A stretch of 64,000 bases of DNA from Cloeon dipterum. Taxonomy: Eukaryota; Arthropoda; Insecta; Ephemeroptera; Baetidae. Below, piece by piece: positions 52,401 through 63,925 of the stretch. The notes below the pieces were generated by a model. That model made no database searches and had not been told where the DNA came from. It was given only the letters and a program-made list of their open reading frames with translations. Location of the stretch: positions 6,076,001-6,140,000 of the forward strand of contig NC_088786.1 in the NCBI RefSeq assembly GCF_949628265.1, written 5' to 3'. A program made the position numbers and the translations under genes. Within the stretch, counting starts at the first letter, position 1, and each line of letters starts with the position of its first letter.

Positions 52401-54061
52401 ATTTTTGTAGCATATTTAATAATAAATTATCATGGTTTTCGGTGCAACTAAAACTGCTAAATTAATTTAGAAGAAACTTCTTACCACCCAATCGAGGCCT
52501 GTGTGGTTCATTTTAGTAATACGAGGAAGATTTTTAAATTAATAAATGATAAATAAAGCGAAATTAACCTTTGCACTGACGCTTGCAATTCCATCTCATA
52601 GTCTATTGTTAACCAGCACGCCGACACGTGAATATTTCTCTTGCTTCTGTTCCTGAACAGTATCCTGATTTGGGCGTTGTTTTCTTTTTTCTGAAGGCCA
52701 ATTGCGTTTTTGCAATAAAGATCAAAGATAAATATCCAGAATCAGCTTTTATCACGGGACACAGATTTTGTATAATTGCTTGGTCAATAAAATGTCATAA
52801 TTAAAATTAAAATTTTTATAAAAAAAATCACTTCCACTCGAGCCGTGGGAAGAAACGTAATTAAAAAAATAGTCTAAACATCCTTTCTTTTTCCCCAATT
52901 GGTGCTGACCGTTCGACCCAAACGATATAGATTTTTAGAAAGCCAAATAAATTAGCCTCGTCCGAGTGATATCTTTTACGAATTTCACCGTCTGGTTTCG
53001 CAACGCACATGTCACTAAAAGTCTCCTGTCATTCGAATTTGTTTCAAAATTGAATGAAATCGAAAGTGTCGATGAAAAGGGCTTTTTCTTGCATTAGAAC
53101 TAAAATTTTCGTGAGGCGCGACACGAGCAAGTCACGTCGTTATTCACTTTTAATTTTTATTAGCGAGGCGCATGCGATTTTCGAGAGCGAGTGTTGAAAT
53201 TATCAGAGTATGAACAACAATGAAACCGGCGTTTTCACGAAAGCAATCTGAATGAATTTCTGATAAGAATTCATTTTATCAAAATTTAAATAATTTTTTC
53301 AATTTCAGCAAGATTTACATGAAAAAATTCAATAAAATTTTATTTGTAAATAGGCAGGGAATTTCTTTGAAAGAAAACTTTCGCAAGAAACGTAAGAAAC
53401 CTGCGGAACTAACACAAGATGCCTGCGTTCTTACCAAAATGATGGTCCTTATTTGGTTTGTTTTTAAAATTTTAAATTTAACTGTTAAAAATAGACTTAA
53501 AACCAATATATTAAATACTCGTATTTTAAATCTGGTTAAAAAAAGGCTGGAAATTTTGATGATTGTCAGTATATTTGTTTATAATGATAGATTTTTCAAA
53601 TCAGACATTACTAACTTTGAAAGGATATCAAATTTCAAAGAGCTCTCGGATGGAAGAGATTGGCTGTTTAATCTTTTCCTCTCTAAACCTCACTGTTCGT
53701 AAATCAGTGCAGGATAACTATTCAACAATTTAAATGTCATAAAATTTTAAATTAAAATTCTCTCATTTGATTTTTTTTAATATTTCAAACCTGCTTCGCA
53801 CTTGTCAACAGTTTGCAATGTAATCATTATTGAGAAAAAAAATTGAAACTGACTTTTCTCAGCCCAGGGTTGAGCAGCGTTGAGGGCGAGGGCGAGTCTG
53901 CGCATTTGCCTGAGGCAGTCGGGGGCCACGGGGCCGACGTCGGGCCAGGCGAGCGGCGCCGCGGGATCCCACACGTGCAGCAGGGCGCCGAGGTCGGCGC
54001 CGGCGAGCGTCGTTAACGACGCCGCCACAACTAAAGACAACAACACCGGCGGCGCCAACAT
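37498..54061 (-). CDS. NRF-6-like (nose resistant to fluoxetine) multi-pass membrane acyltransferase, 12 exons, 719 aa
   Basis: Exons: 54061-53854, 44469-44294, 43408-43215, 42755-42637, 42582-42460, 42343-42173, 41713-41620, 41561-41445, 41382-41217, 40682-40603, 39423-38880, 37665-37498. They sum to 2160 nt in frame. Residues 1-22 are a signal peptide. An extracellular NRF domain follows with paired Cys (DCLRQM, EKMYDSTGRS, YWLGSRLEC, GLCLPAECG). From about 274 the acyltransferase-3 domain begins (LEVLTAFSLKQN, TTVHGFRVFSLTWVIACHT). It then shows NFSVDTFFFISGTL, CPKVWWRNFLYINTLFP, MIWSWYLAADTQFY, a long helical exon and a C-terminal VEAPVTRLL. The family is thought to move acyl groups across or onto membrane substrates; in worms it affects lipid and drug transport. 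The substrate is unknown. His in VIACHT fits the likely catalytic site. AATAAA follows the stop almost at once (37489-37494). Confidence 0.92.
38250..38300. repeat. Short match to the CGCCATCTnTTGG repeat motif
   Basis: GTGTCGCCATCTGTTGGTGTC near 38260 resembles the ends of the foldback family at 39650-40015. It lies in the last intron of the acyltransferase gene; no second arm is evident. Confidence 0.35.
39650..40015. repeat. Foldback repeat family copy 3, complete-looking
   Basis: The left end GTTGGCGCCACCGTAT (about 39664-39679) and right end ATACGGTGGCGCCATC (about 39988-40003) are inverted repeats. Inside, GAAAGCCAAAATCGCAGTTAAGCC (39768 onward) pairs with GGCTGGACTGATTTTGGTTTCCAGC (to about 39890). 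This is about 350 bp with no ORF, in an acyltransferase intron. It is the best-preserved copy in the window. Confidence 0.7.
44470..53853 (-). other. First intron (9.4 kb) of the NRF-6-like gene
   Basis: Splice phase 1 joins GAG AAA A to TG TAT GAC across this span, so it is an intron. It contains no recognised gene. A GC-richer block at 47350-47650 (separate entry) and an open stretch at 50140-50331 that I do not recognise stand out. The rest is AT-rich. Confidence 0.75.
47377..47565 (-). other. GC-richer island with short overlapping open frames
   Basis: Two frames are open on the minus strand across about 47350-47650. One reads a 62-residue peptide with CELRNGC (a C-x5-C ring spacing), then SAGLLRKIAKG, and ends in NTTG just before the stop. 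Ring plus helix plus terminal Gly is a layout used by some amidated peptide hormones. However, no signal peptide, dibasic sites or clear splice sites are visible, and the second open frame competes. It may equally be an enhancer or a non-coding exon. Confidence 0.2.
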
Positions 54062-55139
54062 GTTCGCAGCAGCGCGTCCGGACCGAAACTGACAATGAGC
54101 AGCAGCCGCGGACGAGAGATGCTTTCACTCTCTCTCCGCGCCCGAAAACATACGTTGAGGAAAATAAGCGCAAGTGGTCCTTCGCCTCTTAGCGCGTACG
54201 TGTGTGAGTGTGTGTATGTGTGTGCATATATTACGGGCTGCGGTGACTGACGCGTGCAGTAAAATCTGCTTCCTTGAGTGATTTTTTCGTTTAATCGAGC
54301 ATCTCGCTGCAATTACCAACGAATTAAGATATAAAATCAGGGTTTGCGCATTGGTACCAATTTTGAAAGCTAATTTTAAGGTTGAAATATTTTCACTCTT
54401 CCTTCTGCTCACAAGGAAGTATCTTGAATGAAGAAATTTTCACCAAACTACTAATTTTAAGTGTCGAATTGTTAGGCAAATTGGGCTCTTTTATATTTAT
54501 AACGATTTTGATTTTTTTTCGCAAAATATTGAAGAATAACTTTTTGTTCTTAATTTACAATTAAATCGTTTATTAAACACAATCGTGTACAACTTACGTT
54601 ATTAATACGTTATCATTATTTGTTTAAATTAATAGAATTTGTAGACTTACTTGCTTGTGTCAAACTAGTCAGGTCACAGCTTAGAAAGTAAAAAAAACTT
54701 CATATTTTTACCACACGCTTTTCAAACTAATTTTATTAGAATGTTTTTATGTATAGCTTTGTTTGATTTAATTAATATTTTTATGCTCGCATTCCACAAT
54801 CATATTTAATATTTACATTTAAAAATAATTGAGCCAACAGAAATATTTAATAAAAGTAAAAAATAATTATATAACGATTATATGTAATTAATTATATCAA
54901 ACATAGTTGAAAATAAATTCAAAATGATGACCGGGCATGAGTTGGAATATTAAAAGGTATATGAGAAAGGACGCCACGCTGTGGAAAAAATAAAGTCATT
55001 TCGGACTCTGTTCAGAATAAGAGACAAAATATGAACCTATATCTAGATTGTAAATAATGGTGATAAAACTAAAACTTGTTAACATCCTTGTTGCCAATGC
55101 ATGGTTCAGTTGACTCCAAAATTGACGTACGGTGTACAT

Positions 55140-55290
55140 TTTTGAGAAAAGTGCGGCTGCAAAGTTAGCATTATGTTTTTCAAATGGTGATGACTGCCTC
55201 CTTATTTGAAATCATATTTTATTTCACAACAAAGATTGACGCTGTTGGATAGGTCTTGACGAGAGGAATCGAAATCTGCCAAGAAAATGT
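55140..55290. repeat. Dispersed repeat, inverted relative to 60835-60985
   Basis: Reading 60835-60985 in reverse complement gives the same succession of blocks: GCTGCAAAGTTAGCAT / CTGCAAAGTTAGCATG, TTTTATTTCACAACAAAG and GACGAGAGGAATCRAAATCT. The two copies are about 5.7 kb apart in opposite orientation. The GACGAGAGGAATC core also appears near 61460 and, reversed, near 18840. Confidence 0.7.
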
Positions 55291-56869
55291 GATCAAGCGC
55301 TGTATACATTTTGGAGAAAAACTGAATTTTTACTGTAGCAAGGTCTTTTTTACTTATTGAAAATTGCAGAACAAATTGTTAGTCGATCAACTCTGCTATT
55401 GCATCCAACAATTCAAATAATTTTCAATTGTCGCCGCAGGTATCAATGCACTTTAAATTTCAGATTTTGACCAATGTGTCGATAAATTAAACTGATTGTC
55501 AATGGTTTTATCCGTTTTATCTCTTGATTTCGACTCCCCTCGTCGTGACCTATCGATTTTTAGGTAAATATTCCTTCTGATAAAATAAGTCCTTGTTTTC
55601 AATTAAGAAAACAGTGCTCAACGCTTGATGGTTAAGAAAAACACTCCTTTCCAATAATGACGCATTTAGGTATTCATAATTTCGTCACAAAATCAGGGTC
55701 ATTTTTGCATGTATTTATCAGAAAATTTTACCATACCATTTGAAAATGACTAGAACAAATAGACGCGTGGGCAATAGGTGAGCTGTTTGCCTAGGCCGAG
55801 TGCATGCTAATGTGAAAAAACGGCAAAAAGTGCGACTTTTGCTCACTTTCTTGCTCCCTTTAAGGAAAATAGAAACAGCCTTGAGTGTGTCGGAACATGA
55901 ACCGATCCTTTGTCACACCCAATATTTGCGGACGCGCTGGCAATTTGCGTTTCTTCCGAAGACAAATAGAATGTATTAGCGGCAAACCACGGATTATTAA
56001 TTATTAGATATATTGTGTCGTTAAGCACACACAGCGCACGGGGAACAATGGCACTCGTTCATTTTTTATTTTTCGTAGAGCAAGTGGCTCCCTGTTGATT
56101 TTTGCGGGCAGAGAAAGCTAGCTTGGCTCGGCAAATAAATATATATAAGCACGCCGATTTTGGTCATCCCATAACTGATGCCGGCGGCGCGCTGCTCTCT
56201 CACGTGCGTGGAGAGCTCCTTATCGCCAAGCGTGCCTCTTTGACCGCAAAAATAATAAACTATAAGCCGCTACTCTTACTGCCGATTGCTCGCTGATTTT
56301 CATTTCCGCCTTCCTAGGATTGTTTATTTAAGGCTGTGAAATTTTAAGTGTGTATATTTAAAAAAAAATAAATTGTTAAATTTTAATTCGCCCAATACTC
56401 CAAATTAAATTTTGTTTGAAAGAGTAAAATTTAAAAATTGAATTTATTTTTCTTCAATAGAACAAAATAATTTAAATATTTAAATTCATTTTTTCATTAC
56501 TCTTTTGGAGAATTTTGAGAATGCAATATAATAACTCACTTTTGAGTTAGTTTCGCAATTTAAAAGTACAAGTATGCGTTAACTACTTTCATGATGTTTT
56601 TAACTTCTTTTTATGATGTTTGATAAAATGAACATCAATATTTAGGTAGTTGGTCTAAGCCAAAGGTCTCAAATGGTTTGTTTTCGAAAATGTTTTTGTG
56701 GTTTAGAAAACTAGCACCATCATTTAAAAATCCAAGATCCGCCTCCTCAAACGTGGTGGGTGTGACGGAGTGTGATCTTGAGTGAACATTTCAAATGGAT
56801 ATTTAGCTTCGTTTTCAGAAAATTCAATTTTTAATTTCGAAAAATACTAGATTTTCAATTTTTACAAAT

Positions 56870-57010
56870 GTTGTGACCTCCAAATCTCGAGTTCTAACCG
56901 TCAGAAATGGAAAAACTGAATACCGTTCGACTTGGCTTGACTTTCCCTGGTGAGCTGAATGGTTTTTGGGGCACTCACCCTCAACCCTAAACCCCTAACG
57001 GTCTTTATTT
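56870..57010. repeat. Dispersed CCAAATCTC repeat copy
   Basis: ACCTCCAAATCTCGAGTTCT opens a block with ACCGTTCGACTTGGCTTGAC and C-rich text (ACCCTCAACCC). It parallels 8940-9150 and the arms of the foldback at 62573-63648 (ACCGTTAGACTCGTCTTGAC, ACCAACCCCCAACCCCC). Confidence 0.55.
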
Positions 57011-58799
57011 CATCCCCAGAGTAAAAAATATGAATATTTTAATCCGTTCCCGATATTTGATCCCTTTATTATATCTAGAAATTGAAATTTTGACACTTTG
57101 CTGCTCCGTTTTGTAAATAGTTTAAAACATTTTTGAATGGTTAAAAACTGATCACGAAGGTTGTTCTAGACAGAGAGCAAACATGCACGATTTGCTGTTA
57201 CGTTTCATACATACGCTAAATCGAGATTTAATCGTTAATCAGTGACGCTGGCTACTTCACTAGTCAGTCACCCAATTAGCGCTTGTTCGCAGGAGAAAAC
57301 GCTTTCGCATGCAGCTGTAGCGGTGATCGGTCCCTTTGAGATAAAAAAGTTATTGCAGAGATGCAAAACGTATTCTTTCTTTCACTTTACTGTTAGCTGC
57401 TGCTTTAGTTGCTGCTGCGTGACTCTGATTTTTATCTAATTGTGTCATATTTCACGCTACGAATTCGAATTGAATGCGCATTTTCTGCTTCGCGCCTCTC
57501 TTGCTTTAACCTCCTTGTTGCCAGATAAACTCTGATAAATATCCGCTCAAAATTCGAGAGTGCATAAAATGCAGTTGAGAAATAAAACCAAAAACCATTT
57601 CACACCTTTCCTGAATGAAAGCAAACAGGAAATGTGTAAAAGTAGTGGGATGAAATGAAATATTTTAGCACTTTTTTAATTTTTGTTGCTGCTAACTGTC
57701 CTTAAAAATTTCAACCCTCGGTTTGCTATGTAAAATTGAATTTTTTGAAATTTTGACTATTTTACATCGTTTAAAACTGTTTTTGTCGGTATTTTTTAAA
57801 TTCATTTTATCATGAAAATACCCTACTTCAAAGTTTTATTTTGGTTTAAAATTAATATTTTAAGCAGGTATTCCCCACAAGGAAATACAATCTTAATAAA
57901 GAGGTAACTGTTTCATAGAATTTCCTAATTTAATTGAAGATTAATCTCAATACTTCAGAAAGCACACGCAAGACGTGAAAGATGGGAGGTGGTGCAGCGA
58001 AAGTTCCTAAAAGTATATATTATATGCATTGATCTTAAGCTTTTAGTGCAGCACGACGAGATGCCGAAAACCTTGCTTTGCTTGCTAGACTTGAACTAAT
58101 TCAAGCTACTGCCTATTATTAAATTAGAAAATTTAATATTATATTAATTATGTTAATTATTACTTTAACTATGCTCAATAGACTGATTTTATTTCCGACT
58201 TCCGTATAAGGTATTTCGTTTCATAACAAATTTACTTGATATTAAAATAGTGGTCAAATGATTTTAATCCCACTAAATATTAAAAAAATGACAGTAATAT
58301 CATTTGTTCTCTTTATATTTTATTACAAAATTTTACAGCCACCAGTATTTTTTAGTAACTTAATTTTAAAATCGTTGTTCTGAAAATGAATTAAAAGGAT
58401 TTTTTATATTGACCGACCATTTAGCAATGAGGTGTGAAAACTAATTGCCCGCAGCCAAGAACACATACATGATTGCTTCACTTTGACAACATCTTTGAAT
58501 GGGTTTTGGGTTAGAGCGACTAATTGTAAGAGGACTAATCTGCTGTCTCACTCTGTTGGACAAGCACGCCTTTCACACCATCAGGATAATATCAGGCATT
58601 CAGGGCCGTCAGCCGAAGTAATTATTTTTTTTTCGTCTGAGAAATCCATTAAAGATGTCGTGCAAACTGAAATCATTAAATCATGACCTACCTCCACAAC
58701 ACAATAAAAGGAAACGTGGAAAGATTTTTTTCATAGATTTTTCCTGGTTAATAGGATTTTTCAGGAACATTTAAGTGGAAATGTACTAAACAATTATTC

Positions 58800-59130
58800 A
58801 GACAAACTGTGAGGTAGGTTCTGCTCGAGTCGTCTCCTTGCTGATCTCTCGCTGCCTTCACTCCAGACTCCGCATTCTCAGACTCGGCCGCGCCCCTCGT
58901 GGGTCGTAGCTCAGTGGTGTCTCGTCCTTGTCGCGAAAATTGTGGACTCCTTCATGTCTTCCCTTAATTACTCTAAGCTGTCTTGCCATTCTCTACTACT
59001 GACCTAATACTAAGGGGGATCGCCGAAGCATAAAAAACGCACGGATTTAAACACGTCTCGTCTTTATTGTTGCCTTGAACATTGCCTAACAATAAGCCGC
59101 TCTCGAACAGGATACTCGCACACGACAGTC
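58800..59130 (-). mobile_element. GC-richer block, possible solo LTR or retroelement fragment
   Basis: The block stands out from AT-rich surroundings. On the minus strand it contains GGCAACAATAAAGACGAGAC (a poly-A signal context like an LTR R region) and further on CACTGAGCTACGACCCACGA. On the plus strand the latter reads GTAGCTCAGTGG, a tRNA A-box match, but no B-box follows. I could not find terminal repeats or a target duplication, so the class is open. Confidence 0.3.
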
Positions 59131-60255
59131 GCTGTCAGGGTTGCAAAAAACCAACATTTTAAAAAAATGCAGTACAGTAGTAAAATTATTTTTTTTACCA
59201 GTTTCTTGCAGGTAATGTTTTCACCTTATTTTTCCATAATCTACTAATTTGGAGCTTATATAACCTCGACTTGAAAAATTGTCAGAGATAAATTTTTGGA
59301 GAAATTGAGGCACCAAAAAGGCAATTGAAAAGAAAATATTTGCAGTGGAGGAATTTTGAGCACTTCCGACCGAAATTTTAGATCCCACTGGCGGATTTCC
59401 CTTGACACCATAGTCACCCTCTTATCCTTACAACATAATCCCATTTGCAAGCTCTGTCGGCAGCAAATTTGTGTCTTGTCAGTCGAAGTAAAACATACAT
59501 TATGGTAATTCATGATTAAATTTAATTAATTGTAAATTTTGTATTCAGATAAAACACGCCAGTAAAGAATCATGAGTTTTTTATTTTAATGTTTTTCTGG
59601 ATTATTGCGCAATAAAAGTAGAGTTTTTAAATAAAACATTCGATTACGGAGATCGTATATTTATGAGACAAATGTTTTAAACAGCCTCTGTTGTTCTGCA
59701 ATTTTGTTTGAAATAAAACTAACTAAAATTATCTTTTCTTGAGCTTATCTAAAATCCTGTGCAGAGAAAAATTATATGGTGAGGACTATAAAACCTATTA
59801 GATTTTTAAAATCTGATTTTTTTTGAAGCAAAAGAAATGCCAGATTGAGAAGAAAATGGAGAAACCAAAGCCACAATTCAGTCCAGACGTTTATAGGACA
59901 CTATTATCAAAATCAGAATTTAAGCTGGCAAAAATGCAGACAAAATTGTCAAGCATCATGGAAACCTTGTAAAAACTCGAGCCAACATTTGAGATTCATT
60001 TTAAAAATCAGAAATAGGTTATTTTCATAATAAAACAGCCAGGTGTACTTCAAAATTACGTTCCACAAATTTGTATTTGGAACATCTTGATCATCAGCGC
60101 TAAAATTACTTTCACAACATCAACACACGCAAGAGATATAGAGAAAGAAACCAAGCACAGGCAAACACAGACTTTTACATATATTTCGAGTTGTTCTTCT
60201 TTGGTCCCGATTTTAAAACGAGCGCGATTTGAAAAGAAACAAACTTTGTCATCGA

Positions 60256-60570
60256 TCAGTGTATTTTTCTTTTGTGGTTGCCGGAGAAGAGGAAGTGGAA
60301 GTAGAAGACGGCCCAGCAGTAGGTGACCCCGAGGGCGCAGTAGGTGGACGTCAGCAGCAGTGGCAGGAAGGGCAGCGCGGCGCCGAACAGGGCGCCGTGC
60401 AGCGCGTGCTGGTAGAGGAACAGCGGCGCCAGGCCCAGCGTGTACACGCTCTCGAAACGGTTCAGCAGCGGCAGTCGCAAAATCGAGCCCTTCTGCAGGT
60501 TGAACATCTGGTGCAGCTGCACGAACGCATACACAGCGTGGCACAACACCAGCAAACCCTTCAGCGGGAT
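60256..60570 (-). CDS. Last exon of a multi-pass ER membrane protein, probably ALG6/ALG8-type glucosyltransferase
   Basis: The exon begins at acceptor TTTTCCAG in phase 0, encodes 104 residues and ends with TGA. It contains three to four hydrophobic segments (KGLLVLCHAVYAFVQLHQM, ESVYTLGLAPLFLYQHAL, PFLPLLLTSTYCALGVTYCW). The last resembles my memory of the C-terminal part of ALG8, the ER enzyme adding the second glucose to lipid-linked oligosaccharide for N-glycosylation. The C-terminus KRKIH fits a KxKxx ER-retrieval signal, supporting an ER membrane protein. No upstream exons are visible between 60571 and 64000, so they lie beyond the window or this exon is orphaned. The exon is GC-rich against AT-rich flanks. 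Confidence 0.6.
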   Translation of the reverse strand: MPLKGLLVLCHAVYAFVQLHQMFNLQKGSILRLPLLNRFESVYTLGLAPLFLYQHALHGALFGAALPFLPLLLTSTYCALGVTYCWAVFYFHFLFSGNHKRKIH

Positions 60571-60834
60571 CTGGAAAATTCAATTCAAGGAAACTTGGAT
60601 CAAAATCGGAAAGGAGATGGGAAAAGAGTGGTTAAAACTTATATTATAATTTATTTGAAATTAGTTTGCGTATTAAAGTGGATAAGAACAGGGTGACAAT
60701 TGAAAGTTATTTAAATTATTGGATACATTAAGCAGCTTGGTCGATAAACAATTGTAAGTACAATTATTTGCAATAATAAAAAAGGGACATTGCCAAGTAA
60801 ATTTTTTTTTTTAAATTAACAGCGATTGACCAAT

Positions 60835-60985
60835 ACTTTTTTGGCAGATTTTGATTCCTCTCGTCGAGATCTGTCTAACAGCATATGAAATCTTCTAGGG
60901 AAACTCTTTGTTGTGAAATAAAATGAGTTTTCAATTAGGGAGACGGTCCTCGCCATTTAAAAAGCATGCTAACTTTGCAGATTTA
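60835..60985. repeat. Dispersed repeat, inverted partner of 55140-55290
   Basis: Contains GATTCCTCTCGTCGAGATCT, TTTGTTGTGAAATAAAATGA and AAGCATGCTAACTTTGCAG, the reverse complements in order of blocks at 55140-55290. By eye about four-fifths identical. Confidence 0.7.
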
Positions 60986-62124
60986 ATTTAATTTAATTAT
61001 TTATTTTAAATTGAATGTGCTACCACGGTGCCTTTTGGCTCTAGGGATAAGTTTATGCATTTGGCTACAGGCTACTAGGATTTCTCTGAGTATTGCAGTT
61101 TTTTGAAGTGAAATTATTAAATAAATAAATGCCTCAAACGAGAGAAAAACACGCCTTAACCCCTTCAGGTGAAATGAAAGGTAAAGACGAGCCCGGAGGT
61201 GTGCCGTTTTTGCAGGTCTAATGATTACAGCCCAAGATCTGGTGTCCAAAATATTTACAGAAATCCAAAAATTTGTGCTTTTTCATCTTCTAAAGAAATC
61301 TGAAGATAAAAACTTCTCTGAAAATGTCACACTATATAGTTATATGTTTACTCGTGCCTTTTGGAACTTGGAGTGCTTTCCAGCTTCGTTAAAACCAAAA
61401 GCCACTTAAAAGCCACGAAAAGCTCCTAAATTATTTTTTAATCGTGTCCAAATCATTGGGCTTGACGAGAGGAATCTAAAGCACGCCTTACATTGAAATT
61501 GGCAACCACGGAAAATGAAATATATTGCGTTATTTTTATTTCATTTTAGTAAAAATGATCTGGAAAATCCCGCTAAAATGAAAATTTTACTATTTTATTT
61601 GCAAATTCTCTACTTCCAGACTAATAACTGGTTTGATATTCGTTGATTTCGCTCCTAATTGAGAGTTTAAAGAAATGAACTCCTTCAGAAACTGCACTGG
61701 TCAATATGTGTTCATCAATTTTAATGAGTTATCAAAAATTGTGATAACGAAAGCCGTAAAAATGTAAAGGATGAGCTAAATTGATTGTTTTCGAACAAAT
61801 TACCTATGGGTCTTTTGGGCTTATTCTTTCTGGACAACTTACACACTCCCTATTTTTCGCTGATATTAACGGCACTCAAAGTGAATTTGAGCTTTCACCG
61901 ATTTTTAGAAAGTGTTTTAAGTAAAGATATAAAATAATTTTTCACGAATTCCATTTCTGGGTAGCAGAGAGTAAATTCTATTAATAATTTGTTTGCCTTT
62001 TTAATTTTAAAGTGGTACATTAAATAAATTGCTTAAGCAAACGCTACAAATACAAGAAACTTAAATAAAACTGAGGCTCTTTACACACACCTAAATTTAA
62101 TCATCAGCAAATCGTCCTGGTGGC

Positions 62125-62235
62125 GTAAAAATCGCGCATGTGTTCTTGGTGTACCCGTAAAAAGCGCGCACGTGTTCTTGGTGTAACCGTAAAAAGCGCG
62201 CATGTATTCTTGGTGTACCCGTAAAAGTTGCGCAT
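62125..62235. repeat. 32-bp tandem repeat, about 3.5 copies
   Basis: Units start at 62125, 62157, 62189 and 62221 (partial), each of the form GTAAAAAGCGCGCAYGTRTT followed by CTTGGTGTAMCC. Only a few substitutions separate them. The unit length is not a multiple of three, so the open frame crossing it does not code a regular peptide repeat. Confidence 0.93.
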
Positions 62236-62572
62236 AGCTCCAAATCTCAATTTTACAGGAGAGAGAAAAAACTGTTTCCCCACTACAATGCATGGAGCAC
62301 ATCGAAGCTGTTGCTGTATTTGAATGCTGTTATTAGATGCAAAAATGGTGGCTTACAATTTTTATCGAAAATTCACGAAGCAAAGCCCAAGTTCCCACTT
62401 TTCAAATAGGCTTTCTTCCGAGACCTGCATGTTTTAATAAGAAATTTCATGATTTTTCTTCAAACCTAGTGCCTAATTATATACTTTCCAACATTAGCTT
62501 GTACTTTAATCATGAGCGATTAATTTTTAGTTTTCGGAGATTTTGCATTTCAAAAAAACATGACATTTTTTA

Positions 62573-63648
62573 GGTCAAATGTCGTTGTCATTAAAATAGA
62601 TTTTTTAATCTGAACTCAAATTTGAGAATGAATATGTCGACATTTTTAATTTTTTTCATATCCATTTTGTAGAGCACAAAAATTTAAGTTAAAAACGAAA
62701 AAATTTAGAATGGCATTTTGTATCATTTTTTTTTTATTAAAAAATGAGAACTTCGAAAAAACTTGTTTTTCGAGGTTAGTAAAAAACGATGATCGACCAA
62801 ATCTCGACTTCTAATCATCCGAATTTCAAAAACCACATACCGTTAGACTCGTCTTGACATCCCTAAGTGCAATAAAGTGGTATGATTCCCACCAACCCCC
62901 AACCCCCATTTAACCCCCTTAATAACGTGAAATTTAGCATTTTTTCGGCCTTTAAACACCTTAGCACAACGTTGACGAGTAATTGTCTTCTTCAAACCAA
63001 TTTAGTTACTTAGTTCACTTCAATACGAGTCAAACGATACTTAATTTTTGAAAATAGGACCACTACAACCTGATATTTGGGTGGCACAAAGTTTTTTATT
63101 AAGACGCGGATGCATTAAAATGCTCGATGAGCACCAAATCTCGAACTAAACACAAAAAGGTGGTCCTATTTACAAAAATTAAGTACCGTTTGACTCGTAT
63201 TGAAGTGAACTAAGTAACTAAATTGATTTGAAGAAGACAATTACAAGTCAACGTCGTGCTAAGGTGTTGAAACGGACGAATAATGCTAAATTTCAGGTAA
63301 TTAAGGGGTTAAAAGGGGGTTGGGGGTTGGTGGGTACTATACCCCTTTAGTGCACTTGGGGACGTTAAAACAAGTCTAACGGTATTCGTTTTTTTTTCAA
63401 AATCGGATGATTGCAAGTCGAGATTTCATCGATCATCGATTTTTAGCAACCTCAGAAAACAAGATTTTTCGAAATTTTCATTTTTTATTAAAAAAATGAG
63501 GAAAAACGCCATTCCAAATTTTGTCGTTTGCAGCTTAATTTTTTGTGCTCTACAAAATGGCTATGAAAAAAATAAAAAATTTCAATATATTCATTTTCAA
63601 ATTTGAGTTTAAAATCCAAAAGTTAATTTTTATGACCTGATCTTTGAC
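62573..63648. mobile_element. Large foldback element, two ~490-bp arms around a ~93-bp loop
   Basis: Left arm 62573-63065 and right arm 63159-63648 are reverse complements at roughly 85-90 percent identity by eye. Paired landmarks include CATTTTGTAGAGCACAAAAA / TTTTTTGTGCTCTACAAAATGG, CACCAACCCCCAACCCCC / GGGGGTTGGGGGTTGGTGG, CACCTTAGCACAACGTTGAC / its complement, and TTCACTTCAATACGAGTCAA / its complement. The loop is about 63066-63158. No transposase frame is present. A transcript would fold into a long hairpin. Confidence 0.92.
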
Positions 63649-63814
63649 CTACCACTTTGAGGTAAACATAAAAGCTGTTAGCCATGTTGAAACGAGTTAA
63701 ACGTTTATTAAATTTTTGTTATAGTACACCCCTGAGCAAAAAGCTTTGAAGTATGCTCAAATAATTCCCAGATTGTGACCTTTGAACATCCGCGTTGAGT
63801 TTTCGGATTGATTA

Positions 63815-63925
63815 TACCCCCAAATCTCAGGTTCGAACCAACAGAATTAAAAAATAACCACCGCTAAATTCCAACAGTGGTTAGTTTTTTCAATTCTAAT
63901 GGTTAAAACCCGAGATTTGGAGTTG
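63815..63925. repeat. Hairpin built from two CCAAATCTC repeat units
   Basis: CCCAAATCTCAGGTTCGAAC followed by CAGAATTAAAAAATAACCAC pairs with GTGGTTAGTTTTTTCAATTC and ...ACCCGAGATTTGG. The loop is about 15 bases (CGCTAAATTCCAACA). The repeat family thus occurs as facing pairs. Confidence 0.8.

Larger units (their letters stand above)
54062..60255. other. Gene-poor region upstream of the NRF-6-like gene
   Basis: The first 250 bases probably hold the NRF-6-like 5' UTR and promoter, with a GT-rich run at 54198-54225. A TATA-like AAATATATATAAGCACGC near 56138-56155 sits in a GC-richer patch, but no gene can be tied to it. Dispersed repeats occur near 55140-55290, 56870-57010 and 58800-59130. No coding exon was recognised. 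Confidence 0.5.

Noticed and set aside
53319-53702. Plus-strand 127-residue open frame
   Set aside because: Lys/Asn/Ile/Phe-rich composition typical of AT-rich chance frames; it lies in the first acyltransferase intron and has no recognisable motif.
58890-58960. tRNA-like GTAGCTCAGTGG (A-box match)
   Set aside because: No B-box, no acceptor-stem pairing and no anticodon arm follow, so it is not called a tRNA.
62125-62235. CRISPR-like array
   Set aside because: Units are contiguous without spacers and the genome is eukaryotic.
62081-62302. Minus-strand frame across the 32-bp repeat, looking like a repeat protein
   Set aside because: The unit is not a multiple of three, so the peptide changes in each unit.
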